The position numbers and the translations under genes are program-made. From the NCBI RefSeq assembly GCF_027286305.1, contig NZ_CP114599.1:186001-250000 (forward strand): 64,000 nt of DNA. Direction: 5' to 3'. Below, piece by piece: positions 19,089 through 26,897 of the stretch (position 1 is its first letter; every line of letters starts with the position of its first letter). The DNA comes from Phenylobacterium sp. NIBR 498073. GTDB lineage: Bacteria > Pseudomonadota > Alphaproteobacteria > Caulobacterales > Caulobacteraceae. The notes under the pieces are model-generated. The model searched no databases. It saw only the letters and a program-made list of their open reading frames with translations, and was not told the DNA's origin.

Positions 19089-20801
19089 CTACGCGTCCTT
19101 CGGCTGAGGGCTGAGCCTGGCGACCATGAAGGCCAGGACGATGCCGACGATGCCGAGCAGGGCCGAATAGAAGAAGAAGGTCATGTAGCCGGCGCCGAGC
19201 GCTTCGGGGGTGACGCCGGACTTCTGCATGGCGTTGGCGAAGGTCTGCGGCGGCAGGCCGGCGAACAGCGGCTTGAAGGCCGCGAAGATCCCGCCGGCGT
19301 CGGCGCTGGCGGCGGCGCCCTCGACGATGCGTCCGGACTGCGAGGCGACCAGCTTGCCGAGCAGGGCGTAGAGCGAGGAGAACAGCGCGTACTGGGTCGC
19401 GGTGAAGCCCTGGCCGGTCAGGCTGGACATGTAGGCGATCAGGCAGGTGCCGGCGAAGCCAGAAGCGATGTTGTCGACCCCGATGGCCACGCTGAGCGCC
19501 CAGAGCTGCGGGCCCTGAGCCGCCAGCCAGGCGAAGACCAGGTTGGACAGGGGGCCTGCGAAGGCGCCGATCACCATCGAGCGGATCAGGCCGAAGCGGG
19601 CGATGCAGAAGCCGCCGAGCCCGACCCCGAGCACTGACATGACCACGCCCAGCACCTTGCGGACCTCGGCGATCTCGATCTTCGAGTAGCCCATGTCGAG
19701 GTAGAACGGGTTCATGATGTTGAGCACGAAGTCGCTCAGCCGGTAGACGCAGATCAGCGCCAGGATCAGGCCCGCGGCCTGGCCGTAGCGGGCGAAGAAG
19801 TTGGCCAGCGGCTCGCCGAGCGCGACGCTGAGATAGCGACCCGGACGGGTCTGCAGGCCCGGCGCCGGACGGGCGGCGAAGAAGATCACCAGCGCCCCGG
19901 TCACGACGCCGACGAGCTGGGCGAAGACGCCCCAGGGCTTGGCTTCCCAGAGCGCGGTGACCTGGGCGGCGGCGGCGGACAGGCCGAGCTTCTCGAAGGC
20001 GGCGGCGAGGATGGCGGCGTTGCCGGCCAGGCCCGAACCGAGGACGATCCCGCCGAGCACGAACAGCAGCAGGCGGATCGCCCACTCGACGCCGTCGCGG
20101 GCCGGGGCGGCGGGAATGTCGCCGGTGTCGATGGCGCGGATCTCGTGCTGGGCCTCGCGCGGGGCGCCGAGCACGCCGAGTACGCCTATCAGCATCAGCA
20201 GCGCCATGATCGCGTAGGAGGTGTTCCAGCCGGCGTATTCGGACAGCGCCAGCGGCAGCACGCCGGCGACGATCATGGCGATGCGGTAGCCCCACTGGTA
20301 GGCCGCCGCCATCGCCCCCTGCTTCTCGGTGACTGCGGCCTCGATCCGCCAGGCGTCGATGACGATGTCCTGGGTGGCGGAGACGAAGCCCACCAGCACC
20401 GCGAACAGCGCCATCAGGCCGAGGCTGGAGACCGGATCGGCGCCGGCGATCGACCACAGGCCGAGCACGATCAGCCCCTGGCAGAGCAGCATCCAGGAGC
20501 GGCGATGGCCGAGCCATTTGGTGACGACCGGCACTTTGGCGCGGTCGACGAGGGGGGCCCAGAGGAACTTCAGCGAATAGGCGAGGGTGGCCAGGCCGAA
20601 GAAAGCGATGACCTCCAGCGACAGGCCCGCGTCGCGCAGCCAGGCCGACAGCGTGTCGAAGATCAGCAGGTTGGGCAGGCCCGAGGCGAAGCCGAGCGAG
20701 AGCATGACCAGCGAGCGGCGCTCGAGATAGACGGCCAGAGCCGCCAGCGTGCCGGGCTTCTTGCCGGCGGCGGCCTCGCCGGCCTCAGTCTCTGTGGTCA
20801 T
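19089..20801 (-). CDS. ampG: AmpG-family muropeptide permease (MFS transporter)
   Basis: A 570-residue inner-membrane transporter with the AmpG signature at the N-terminus: LGFASGLPNLLIFDTLSAWLRDAG, AYSLKFLWAPLVDR and SATQDIVIDAWRIE. AmpG imports GlcNAc-anhydroMurNAc peptides released from the cell wall, for recycling and, in some bacteria, beta-lactamase induction. About 14 hydrophobic segments can be counted, and a loop near residues 295-325 carries a proline/arginine-rich stretch. It is longer than E. coli AmpG (491 residues). It ends ten bases from the thioesterase stop (convergent). No ampC/ampR neighbour is seen. Confidence 0.92.
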   Translation of the reverse strand: MTTETEAGEAAAGKKPGTLAALAVYLERRSLVMLSLGFASGLPNLLIFDTLSAWLRDAGLSLEVIAFFGLATLAYSLKFLWAPLVDRAKVPVVTKWLGHRRSWMLLCQGLIVLGLWSIAGADPVSSLGLMALFAVLVGFVSATQDIVIDAWRIEAAVTEKQGAMAAAYQWGYRIAMIVAGVLPLALSEYAGWNTSYAIMALLMLIGVLGVLGAPREAQHEIRAIDTGDIPAAPARDGVEWAIRLLLFVLGGIVLGSGLAGNAAILAAAFEKLGLSAAAAQVTALWEAKPWGVFAQLVGVVTGALVIFFAARPAPGLQTRPGRYLSVALGEPLANFFARYGQAAGLILALICVYRLSDFVLNIMNPFYLDMGYSKIEIAEVRKVLGVVMSVLGVGLGGFCIARFGLIRSMVIGAFAGPLSNLVFAWLAAQGPQLWALSVAIGVDNIASGFAGTCLIAYMSSLTGQGFTATQYALFSSLYALLGKLVASQSGRIVEGAAASADAGGIFAAFKPLFAGLPPQTFANAMQKSGVTPEALGAGYMTFFFYSALLGIVGIVLAFMVARLSPQPKDA

Positions 20802-20840
20802 CTAAGGCTTCCCCGAACGACGCCGGGGCGGCCCGCGGCG

Positions 20841-22343
20841 TCAGCCGACCTTGGCGTGGTCCGGCTTTTGCGTCCAGTCGGCGGCGAGGGTCCAGCGGCC
20901 AAGCGCCGCGCGCAGGGCGTCGGGGGTCAGCGGCTTGACCAGGAAGTCGTCCATGCCGGCGGCGAGGCAGGCGTGGCGGTCTTCCTCGAAGGCGTTGGCG
21001 GTCAGGGCGACGACCGGCGTGCGCACGCCCATGCCGCGGACCTTGCGGGTGGCCTCCAGCCCCGACATGCCGGGCATGCGCATGTCCATCAGGATCAGGT
21101 CGTAGACCCCGACCTTGAGTGCGGCCAGCGCCTCCTCGCCGCCGCCGGCCTGGTCGACGCGGCAGCCCTCGCGGGTCAGCAGGGTGCGGGCCAGCAGGGC
21201 GTTAATGGGATTGTCCTCGACCAGCAGGATGCGGGCGCCGGGAGCGGCGGCCGGGGCGATGCGGTCGTCCTCCACCGCGCGGGCCGGATCGTCGTCGCGG
21301 CGGGCGGCGAGCACCCGCTCGGCCAGCGAGGCGCGGCGCAGCGGCTTGATCAGGTAGCCGGCGAAACCGGCGGCGCGATGCTCGGCGATACGGCCGCGCT
21401 CGTCCGGGGTGAGCATGACCAGCAGCGAGCGCTTGGCGGGCGGGCGCTCGGGGGCCAGGGCGCGGTCGATCAGCACGACGTCGGCCGGACGGCTGGCGGC
21501 CAGGGCGGCCGGCAGGTCGGCGGCGACCAGGGCCTTGCCGCCGGACGCCTCGATCTGGCGGCGGGCGGCCTCGGCGACGATCGGGTTGGCGCTGACGATG
21601 GCGACGGTGCGGCGGGCCAGCGGGCGTTCGGCCCGGGCCGGGCGGCGGGGCAGCGGGGCCTCGAACCAGAAGGCCGCCCCGCCGAGCGAGGCGGTCTCGA
21701 CCCCGACCGCGCCGTCCATGGCGCCGGCCAGCTTGCGGGCGATGGCCAGGCCCAGGCCCGCGCCGCCGAGTTGGACGTCGCGCAGCGGGTCGGCTTGTTC
21801 GAAGGCCTCGAAGATGGTCTCGCGGGCGGCCTGGCTTACCCCGGGACCAGAGTCCTCGACCGTGAAGCGCAGGCCGGCGGGAGTTTCGGCGACGCTCAGC
21901 AGCACGCCGCCCTGGCTGGTGAACTTGACCGCGTTGCCGGCGAAGTTGAGCAGAATCTGACGCAGACGGCCTTCGTCGGCGTAGACGACGCCGATGCCGG
22001 GCGGCGCGGCCCAGGCGATCTCCAGGCCCTTTTCCTGGGCCCGCGGGGAGAGCAGTTCGCAGACCGAGCGCAGCAGGCTCTCGACGTCGAAGTCGGCGGG
22101 ATGCAGTTCGATCTTGTCGGCGCCCAGGCGGGCGAAGTCGAGCACGTCGTTGACCAGGCCCAGCAGGTGTTCGCCGGACTCGCGCAGGGCCGAGACATAG
22201 GCGCGCTGTTCGTCGGTCAAGGTAGTGCCCGCCAGCAGCCGGGCCATCCCGAGTACGCCGTTCAGCGGCGTGCGGAACTCATGGCTGAGCGAGGCGAGTT
22301 GCTCGGCGCTGACGCGGGCGTCACGGGTGCGATCGTAGGTCAT
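20841..22343 (-). CDS. Hybrid histidine kinase without sensor domain: HisKA, HATPase, two receiver domains
   Basis: A 500-residue cytosolic kinase. It starts almost directly with HisKA (phospho-acceptor in SLSHEFRTPLNG, His20), then an HATPase domain (N box NFAGNAVKFT, G boxes EDSGPGVS and GGAGLGLAI), a degenerate receiver domain (about 235-345) lacking an obvious phospho-acceptor Asp context, and a canonical receiver (VEDNPINALL, phospho-Asp in DLILMDMRMPG, lysine in FLVKPL). No membrane segment or PAS domain is visible, so input must come through a partner or the first receiver. It faces the small HTH regulator gene upstream on the same strand. Confidence 0.9.
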   Translation of the reverse strand: MTYDRTRDARVSAEQLASLSHEFRTPLNGVLGMARLLAGTTLTDEQRAYVSALRESGEHLLGLVNDVLDFARLGADKIELHPADFDVESLLRSVCELLSPRAQEKGLEIAWAAPPGIGVVYADEGRLRQILLNFAGNAVKFTSQGGVLLSVAETPAGLRFTVEDSGPGVSQAARETIFEAFEQADPLRDVQLGGAGLGLAIARKLAGAMDGAVGVETASLGGAAFWFEAPLPRRPARAERPLARRTVAIVSANPIVAEAARRQIEASGGKALVAADLPAALAASRPADVVLIDRALAPERPPAKRSLLVMLTPDERGRIAEHRAAGFAGYLIKPLRRASLAERVLAARRDDDPARAVEDDRIAPAAAPGARILLVEDNPINALLARTLLTREGCRVDQAGGGEEALAALKVGVYDLILMDMRMPGMSGLEATRKVRGMGVRTPVVALTANAFEEDRHACLAAGMDDFLVKPLTPDALRAALGRWTLAADWTQKPDHAKVG

Positions 22344-22389
22344 CGACCCTAGGTTTACCGCGCGCGGCTTAACGGGCGGTCAAGCGCCC

Positions 22390-22770
22390 TTAGAGTGCGG
22401 CCATTTCCTGGGCCAGGGTCACCAGGGCGGCGCGGGCCGAGGCCTGCGGGATGGACGCGAAGGCCTCCAGCAAATCGACCCCGCCGGTCAGGGCCAGGGC
22501 CGAGATCACCTCGTCGGCGGCGTCGGCCAGGCCGCCCTCCTCGCCGACCAGCCAGCCGACGCTGGTGTCGAGCGCTGCGGCGATGGCCACCAGCATCGAG
22601 CCGGAGACGCGATTGGCCCCGCGCTCGTACTTCTGGATCTGCTGGAAAGAGACGCCGACCCGTTCGGAGAGCACTCCCTGGCTGATGCCGAGGGACTTGC
22701 GGCGCAGGCGCATTCGGGCGCCGATGCCGATATCAACAGGGTCTGGACCGATGGCGTCGTCGAGGGGCAT
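22390..22770 (-). CDS. XRE-family HTH transcriptional regulator
   Basis: A 126-residue protein: short acidic lead, an XRE/Cro-C1 helix-turn-helix (IGARMRLRRKSLGISQGVLSERVGVSFQQIQKYERG, about residues 16-51) and a helical C-terminus rich in Ala/Leu that likely dimerises. This type (SFQQIQKYERGANR signature) is abundant in alphaproteobacteria, often with dozens of paralogues; targets are unknown. It is followed 46 bases later by the sensorless hybrid kinase on the same strand, so the two may be co-transcribed. ATG 22770 is preceded by GGGGAGGA. Confidence 0.85.
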   Translation of the reverse strand: MPLDDAIGPDPVDIGIGARMRLRRKSLGISQGVLSERVGVSFQQIQKYERGANRVSGSMLVAIAAALDTSVGWLVGEEGGLADAADEVISALALTGGVDLLEAFASIPQASARAALVTLAQEMAAL

Positions 22771-22871
22771 TTTGTCCTCCCCACTGCTTGGGATATTCTA
22801 TCGCGGCGTTAAGCCTGCCGCAGCATAACAAGTAGACGGCCGGTAACGCGAGTCGCTAACGTATTCGTCCT

Positions 22872-23681
22872 ATGCGCGCACCGTCTGAGACCATCGCGGA
22901 CCCAGTCGAGCTTCTCACGCCGAGAGAGCGCGATTGCCTGCGCCTCGTCGACCGCCACCTCAGCTCCAAGCAGATCGCCCGCGAGCTGGGCATGTCGAAG
23001 GCTTCGGTCGACACCTATTGCGATCGGGCGCGCCGCAAGCTGGGCGTCGCCGACCGCTATGCGGCCGCGCGGGCCTTGGCCGATCACGAAATCGCTGTCC
23101 CGATCGGATCGGGACACGACGCGATCAGGACAGACGCCGCCGCCGTCTCGTGGGCTGATGAAGCCCAGCAAGGAGGCGAGGCCGATGGGCGACTGGTTGC
23201 GAGAACTGGCGGACGCCAGGGGTACGGTGGTGAACCCGCACCCGACCCGCGAGACGATGAACCGCCGGGCGGCGGTGGGCCGCGCGGCGCGGGTGCGCGA
23301 GGAAGCAGCCGCGTTCGAGCGCCGCTGGCCGGCGCCGCCGAGCCACGAGGACAGCGTCCCGAGCTTTACCTGGAGCCAGCTGGAGCGCCAGCTCGCCGAC
23401 TTGGCGGATTCGCCGATGAAGGCGGCCATGGCCCGCGACCTGATTTCCGGTTTGCGGAAGATGTCGCAGTTCAAGCCGCCGGAAATGGTGCTGCGGGAGA
23501 TCCTCTGCACCAGCTGGGCGCTGCTGGACGAGGACTTCCAGCCGGATATGGCCTCGGAGTATCCGCCCGAAGCCTAGGTCCGCTCGCGCGGCTGGGGCTC
23601 GTGGGGCTGATCGCGATCGTCGCGGCCCTGGCTTTCGGGGCCCTGCTCGCGGGCCTCCATGCGCTCCAGAACCTGATTTAA
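22872..23681 (+). CDS. LuxR-type HTH protein with C-terminal membrane anchor, interrupted by a nested out-of-frame gene
   Basis: The frame encodes a LuxR/GerE HTH at residues 15-70 (LLTPRERDCLRLV, SSKQIARELGMSKASVDTY) and ends in a single transmembrane helix (ARLGLVGLIAIVAALAFGALLAGL). An HTH joined to a C-terminal anchor is a recurrent Caulobacteraceae architecture. The middle (roughly residues 105-235) is Gly/Pro/Arg-rich and looks like an off-frame translation of the gene at 23185-23577, which sits in the +1 frame with its own strong ribosome site. Either the linker is genuinely dual-coded or a cassette was inserted and the outer frame stayed open by chance. Start ATG 22872 lacks a clear ribosome site. 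Confidence 0.55.
   Translation: MRAPSETIADPVELLTPRERDCLRLVDRHLSSKQIARELGMSKASVDTYCDRARRKLGVADRYAAARALADHEIAVPIGSGHDAIRTDAAAVSWADEAQQGGEADGRLVARTGGRQGYGGEPAPDPRDDEPPGGGGPRGAGARGSSRVRAPLAGAAEPRGQRPELYLEPAGAPARRLGGFADEGGHGPRPDFRFAEDVAVQAAGNGAAGDPLHQLGAAGRGLPAGYGLGVSARSLGPLARLGLVGLIAIVAALAFGALLAGLHALQNLI
23185..23577 (+). CDS. Conserved-looking 130-residue protein of unknown function, nested in the HTH-anchor gene
   Basis: ATG 23185 follows AAGGAGG by nine bases, an excellent ribosome site. The product starts MGDWLRELADARGTVV, has a central helical amphipathic region (TWSQLERQLADLADSPMKAAMA) and ends FQPDMASEYPPEA. Amino-acid composition, with scattered aromatic and aliphatic residues and paired acidic/basic positions, is that of a real soluble protein, unlike the overlapping frame. 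I do not recognise a domain. It ends inside the frame of the outer HTH gene, just before the segment that encodes that gene's membrane anchor. Confidence 0.6.
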   Translation: MGDWLRELADARGTVVNPHPTRETMNRRAAVGRAARVREEAAAFERRWPAPPSHEDSVPSFTWSQLERQLADLADSPMKAAMARDLISGLRKMSQFKPPEMVLREILCTSWALLDEDFQPDMASEYPPEA

Positions 23682-23692
23682 TCCTATTTCCA

Positions 23693-23712
23693 AACAGGGC
23701 CTTAGCCCTGTT
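23693..23712 (+). terminator. Hairpin after the HTH-anchor gene
   Basis: AACAGGGC (23693-23700), loop CTTA, GCCCTGTT (23705-23712): a perfect 8-bp stem 12 bases after the TAA at 23679-23681. No long T-tract follows, so termination may be weak. Confidence 0.55.
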
Positions 23713-23773
23713 CCCCGAAAACTCAACACGCACAGAAGGCGCCGGCGTTCGGCCGCGCGCCAGGAGACCTCTC

Positions 23774-24124
23774 ATGCTCAAGCAACGTCGTATGATCGCC
23801 GATCAAGTCGCGGCGAGTTTGTTCGAAGCCGAAGCCGCCATCGACGCCGCCCTGGCGAAGACGGCCGGTTTGGCGGGTGTGATGCCGGGCCTGCGGGCCG
23901 ATGCGGGCCTGTCGGCCCTGGTCGGCCAGGGCGCCGTGGAACGCGCCAGCGAGGCGATCGCCCTGCTGGCCCAGGCGCGCCGCGCCATCTGCGAGACCCA
24001 CAAGGAGCTGGACGTCGCCAAGACCCAGATCGGCCTGGGCGCAGTGATGTACGGCGGCATGGAGAAGCCTCCGGAGGCCTCGGCCCGGGCGCGCCACCTC
24101 CTGCAGGTCGCTCCGGCCGCCTGA
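23774..24124 (+). CDS. Hypothetical helical protein, 116 residues
   Basis: Encodes a soluble, mostly alpha-helical protein (MLKQRRMIADQVAASLFEAE..., with Ala-rich helices at about 8-30, 45-75 and 72-90). No signal peptide, membrane segment or catalytic motif is visible. The ATG follows GGAGACCTCTC. The pattern of an N-terminal helix pair followed by QARRAICETHKELDVAKTQIGL resembles small proteins scattered in Caulobacteraceae genomes, but I cannot name the family. A strong terminator follows at 24178. Confidence 0.65.
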   Translation: MLKQRRMIADQVAASLFEAEAAIDAALAKTAGLAGVMPGLRADAGLSALVGQGAVERASEAIALLAQARRAICETHKELDVAKTQIGLGAVMYGGMEKPPEASARARHLLQVAPAA

Positions 24125-24177
24125 CACCCAATCCGGGGCGCTGCGAAGTTGCACTTTGCGGCGTAAGCCTCAGTATC

Positions 24178-24207
24178 GGGGCCCTCATCCTGGAGGGCCC
24201 CTTTTTT
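24178..24207 (+). terminator. Strong intrinsic terminator
   Basis: GGGGCCCTC (24178-24186), loop ATCCTG, GAGGGCCCC (24193-24201), then six T (24202-24207). The nine-base-pair GC stem and uninterrupted T-tract make this a textbook Rho-independent terminator for the 116-residue gene at 23774. Notably, the GTG start of the next gene is at 24209, two bases beyond the T-tract. Confidence 0.92.
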
Positions 24208-24208
24208 C

Positions 24209-24634
24209 GTGCTCAGTTCCCCGCCCGAACAGATTTGGGCCGTCGCCATGCTGGCGGTCTCGACCTACGCCTGGTGGCGCGGCGGCTGGGTCGAGCGGGT
24301 GGTGGCGGTGGCCAACGTGCTGGCCTGGGTCGCCACCGCAGCCTTGCAGAACCGCACCAACTGGGTCGATCCGCAATGGAGCGTGTTCGCGGTCGACGTC
24401 CTGTTCCTGGGCGTCCTGCTGGGGCTGGTGGTGCGCTCGGATCGCACCTGGATCCTGCCGGCGGCGGCGTTCCAGCTGCTGCTGGTGATCACCCATGCGG
24501 CGATCATCGTCGACGGCGGCGTGCGGGCGCGGGCCTACATCACCGCCCTGATCCTCTGGAGTTACCTGGTGCTGATCGCCCTGGCGCTGGGCGCGCACCT
24601 GCGCTGGCGGCTCAGCGCGCGATCAGCACGCTGA
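24209..24634 (+). CDS. Small multi-spanning membrane protein, 141 residues
   Basis: Four hydrophobic helices are visible at about residues 9-25, 32-47, 60-76 and 85-101, with a fifth at 110-132, separated by short loops (NRTNWVDPQW, RSDRTW). No family motif recognised. The start is doubtful: GTG 24209 lies directly behind a terminator T-tract and has no ribosome site, while ATG 24248 (residue 14) is a fair alternative also lacking one. The stop (24632-24634) overlaps by about 20 bases the end of the decayed universal-stress gene on the opposite strand. Confidence 0.6.
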   Translation: MLSSPPEQIWAVAMLAVSTYAWWRGGWVERVVAVANVLAWVATAALQNRTNWVDPQWSVFAVDVLFLGVLLGLVVRSDRTWILPAAAFQLLLVITHAAIIVDGGVRARAYITALILWSYLVLIALALGAHLRWRLSARSAR

Positions 24635-24825
24635 CCGGCGACTCGCGGACCAGGCGCTCGGCGTTGGAGCCGAGCAGCCGGGAGACGGCGTTGGGCTGGT
24701 GGGCGCCGACGATGATCAGGCCGGCCTCGATCGCGCGGGCCTCGGCGCGCACGGCGCAGCTCTCGCTCGGTGTTGGTCGGGTCCTCGATGTCGACGGTGA
24801 TCAGGATATGCGAGTAGTCGGGCAT
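24612..24825 (-). pseudogene. Universal stress protein remnant (internal deletion plus frameshift)
   Basis: On the minus strand from ATG 24825 the product starts like a Usp (MPDYSHILITVDIEDPTN) but soon shifts into an Arg-rich nonsense frame. In another frame the following DNA reads EAGLIIVGAHQPNAVSRLL then GSNAERLVRESPVSVLIAR and stops at 24612: the classic Usp C-terminus with the G-x-H...G-S-x-A ATP-binding motif. The two ends are only about 70 codons in total against a normal 140-150, so roughly half of the protein has been deleted, out of frame. Its 3' end overlaps the convergent membrane-protein gene. Not expected to give a functional product. Confidence 0.85.
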
Positions 24826-24847
24826 CGCCTCCCCCCTTGCTGCGGAG

Positions 24848-25493
24848 CTAAGACGTGTGAAGCGCGGTTCGGGTTGCATCGAGGGAGCGTCCGGCGGCGC
24901 GGCGATAGACCAGGGCCTCGGCGACGTGGGCTCGGCGCACCGGGCCGCCACCCTCGAGGTCAGCGATGGTGCGGGCCAGGCGTAGCGTGCGGGTCCAGCC
25001 GCGGGCGGTGAGGCCGCCGGCCTCGGCGGCGCTCGCCAGCAGGGCGCGGGCGGCGGGATCGAGGTCGGCGATCTTCTCCAGGAAATCGCCCTCGGCGCGG
25101 GCGTTGAGGGGCGGGCCTGCGGTCCCAGCGCGGTCGGCCTGTAGGGCGCGGGCCTCGGCGACGCGGGCGGCGGCCTCGCGGGTGCCCTCGGCCGGCGGCG
25201 GCAGGGCGAGGTCGGCGGCGGTGACTGGCGGCACGTCGACCTGCAGGTCGATGCGGTCCATGAACGGGCCGGAGACCTTCATCTGGTAGTCGGTCTGGCA
25301 GCGGGGCGCGCGCCCGCATGCCCCGCGTCCGGCCCCGCCCAGCCCGCACTTGCAGGGGTTCTGGGCGGCGACCAGCTGGAAGCGGGCCGGGTAGCGGACA
25401 TGAGCATTGGCGCGGGCGACCACCACCTCGCCGGTCTCCAGCGGCTGGCGCAGGCTGTCGAGCGCCTGTGCCGAGAACTCGGCCATTATGCAG
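24848..25493 (-). pseudogene. comM: comM/yifB C-terminal half (Mg-chelatase-like AAA ATPase), separated from its N-half
   Basis: Reads EFSAQALDSLRQPLETGEVV, the zinc-like NPCKCG...C...C segment, the sensor region GPFMDRIDLQVDVPP and the Mg_chelatase_C domain ending RTALHTS. This is the end of a YifB/ComM-type MCM-like helicase that promotes branch migration during natural transformation. The N-terminal half is at 38058-38903, same strand, 12.5 kb away. At the break, CTGCATAATGGC (LLHNG) is followed directly by CGAGTTC (EF), so the Walker B stretch normally between them (G-VLFLDEL-A) is missing. A small ORF starting near 25486 exists but would lack the ATP site. Confidence 0.92.
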
Positions 25494-25547
25494 CAAACAC
25501 ACCTAGCTCCACCGTGACTACGGCATTGTTCTCGTTATGTTTTTCTC

Positions 25548-26009
25548 ATGACAAACGAGATCATCCCCTTCGACGCCGATCAGCCGAACGTCCTGCACGC
25601 CCTCACCAGAAAGCGGGCTGAGGTCGCCGGCCAGATCGAGCACAATCAACTCGAACTTCGGCGCCTGATCGCCGAACTCGACCACATCGACGCGACCATC
25701 CGCATCTTCAATCCGACGATCGACATCGGCGCCATCCGCTCGAAGCCGGTCCCGCCGCGCCATGCGGCCTTCAAGGGCGAGGTGACGCGGATCGTCTTCC
25801 AGACTCTCCGAGACGCGCATCAGCCCGTCACGTCCCGCGACATCGCCATGCGGCTCATGTCCGAGCGGGGCCTGAACCCCGATGATCGAGAACTGGCCCT
25901 GATCATGGTCAAGCGCGTCTGCGCTTGCCTGCGAGTGCAGAAGCAGAAGGGGCTCGTCCGGAACGTCCCTTCGGTCGGGAATCTTCAGGGCTGGGAGGTT
26001 GCGCGATGA
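25548..26009 (+). CDS. Winged-helix-like hypothetical protein, 153 residues
   Basis: First gene inside the island. N-terminal coiled coil (ALTRKRAEVAGQIEHNQLELRRLIAELDHIDATIRIF, residues 19-54) followed by a winged-helix-like domain (TLRDAHQPVTSRDIAMRLMSERGL..., about 88-145). This layout recurs in many alphaproteobacterial proteins found near phage or mobile DNA; they are probably DNA-binding, but no function is proven. The stop overlaps the next start (ATGA at 26006-26009). GC is visibly lower than in the comM halves. ATG 25548 lacks a strong ribosome site. Confidence 0.7.
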   Translation: MTNEIIPFDADQPNVLHALTRKRAEVAGQIEHNQLELRRLIAELDHIDATIRIFNPTIDIGAIRSKPVPPRHAAFKGEVTRIVFQTLRDAHQPVTSRDIAMRLMSERGLNPDDRELALIMVKRVCACLRVQKQKGLVRNVPSVGNLQGWEVAR

Positions 26010-26206
26010 ACTCTCCCAGGCGCACTCCGCTCCGCTTCACCCGAGGCGGCCGAGCCTACGTCATCGCGCCCGCCTATGCGGCGAACGATGCCGGCTACAT
26101 CGGCATCTGCGACGGCCGGATTGTCGCTTCAGCAGTCGAGCCGGCGGAAGTCGCGCGGAACCTAATCACGCAACGGCTGCTTGATCCGATTGATCGCGCC
26201 GAATGA
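26006..26206 (+). CDS. Small hypothetical protein, 66 residues
   Basis: Begins MNSPRRTPLRFTRGGRAYVIAPAY; a short basic N-terminus, then a compact mixed alpha/beta sequence (GYIGICDGRIVASAVEPAEVARNLITQRLL). The ATG at 26006 overlaps the upstream stop (ATGA), so translation is coupled and the two proteins are likely functional partners or at least co-expressed. I do not recognise a family. No membrane segment or cysteine motif. Confidence 0.6.
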   Translation: MNSPRRTPLRFTRGGRAYVIAPAYAANDAGYIGICDGRIVASAVEPAEVARNLITQRLLDPIDRAE

Positions 26207-26259
26207 GGCGTGACACTGAGCGGTCACGCCCCAGGTCTCGTTAACGAGACAGCGCTACC

Positions 26260-26610
26260 CTACTGGTCGTTACAGCTAGGACGGCACGAATGCCGAAGAT
26301 CGCGCTCGATCCCCAATCGTTCGGTCGAACCGCCCGAGACGGCGAGCGTGCAGAGGTGAGTGGCCCCTGCGCGGCGCATCCGTTCCAGCTTATGATGCCT
26401 TTGGAGGCCGGCGCCGATGCGATCATCGAGGTTTTGGGCCTCGCCGATGTAGTCCGCGACCCAGCGTCCATCGGACCGTTGATGGCAGGCGATGTAGACG
26501 CCTGCAATCGGCCGATAGCGGGTTCCGATCGGGTGTAGGTAGGTCGTGTACGAGCGACCGCTCGCACCTTGCCAGAACACTTGCGTGTTCTGCTGGGCTT
26601 GCTGGAACAT
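26260..26610 (-). CDS. Single-domain GIY-YIG nuclease-like protein
   Basis: From ATG 26610 the 116-residue product contains AGVYIACHQ (GIY equivalent), ADYIGEAQNLDDRIGAGLQRHHK (YIG equivalent with Arg and the downstream His/Lys), and later GIERDLRHS where the Glu expected to bind metal would fall, all consistent with a GIY-YIG domain. The domain is preceded by a roughly 35-residue lead that may contact DNA. It ends with CRPSCNDQ. The start has GGAG ten bases upstream; longer open frame to 26772 looks like noncoding. GIY-YIG enzymes include homing and repair nucleases and island-borne endonucleases; the target is unknown. Confidence 0.7.
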   Translation of the reverse strand: MFQQAQQNTQVFWQGASGRSYTTYLHPIGTRYRPIAGVYIACHQRSDGRWVADYIGEAQNLDDRIGAGLQRHHKLERMRRAGATHLCTLAVSGGSTERLGIERDLRHSCRPSCNDQ

Positions 26611-26897
26611 GGTCCAGGGTCTCCGGCTCAATGTGAGGCTGGACCCTTGACCTTTCGACCCTTCGGACTCACAGTCCAAAGTCTTGACGGCGATGTTCCC
26701 AGGCCCAGCCATCGGTTGGTTCGGGAACCTCCCAGTTTCGTGTGGGGGCGCGGCCAGTGGTCGTGCCCCCACGCGATTCTAAGCGATCCCGCGCAGCAGG
26801 CGGCGCCACAACCCTAGAGTCAAGCTCCTCAGCGCCCTTCGCCCCCTACATATTGTGGGTCGTTCGCATCACGTTCTCGTATATCTTGTGTTTCGGC

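Noticed and set aside
20145..22352. 735-codon plus-strand frame opposite ampG and the hybrid kinase
   Set aside because: Composition is that of an antisense translation; both minus-strand genes have clear family motifs.
24235..25011. 258-codon frame on plus strand through the usp remnant
   Set aside because: Off-frame reading of the membrane-protein gene followed by antisense of usp and comM.
25400..25621. Plus-strand frame across the comM/island junction
   Set aside because: It overlaps comM antisense and the first island gene in another frame; no protein-like features.
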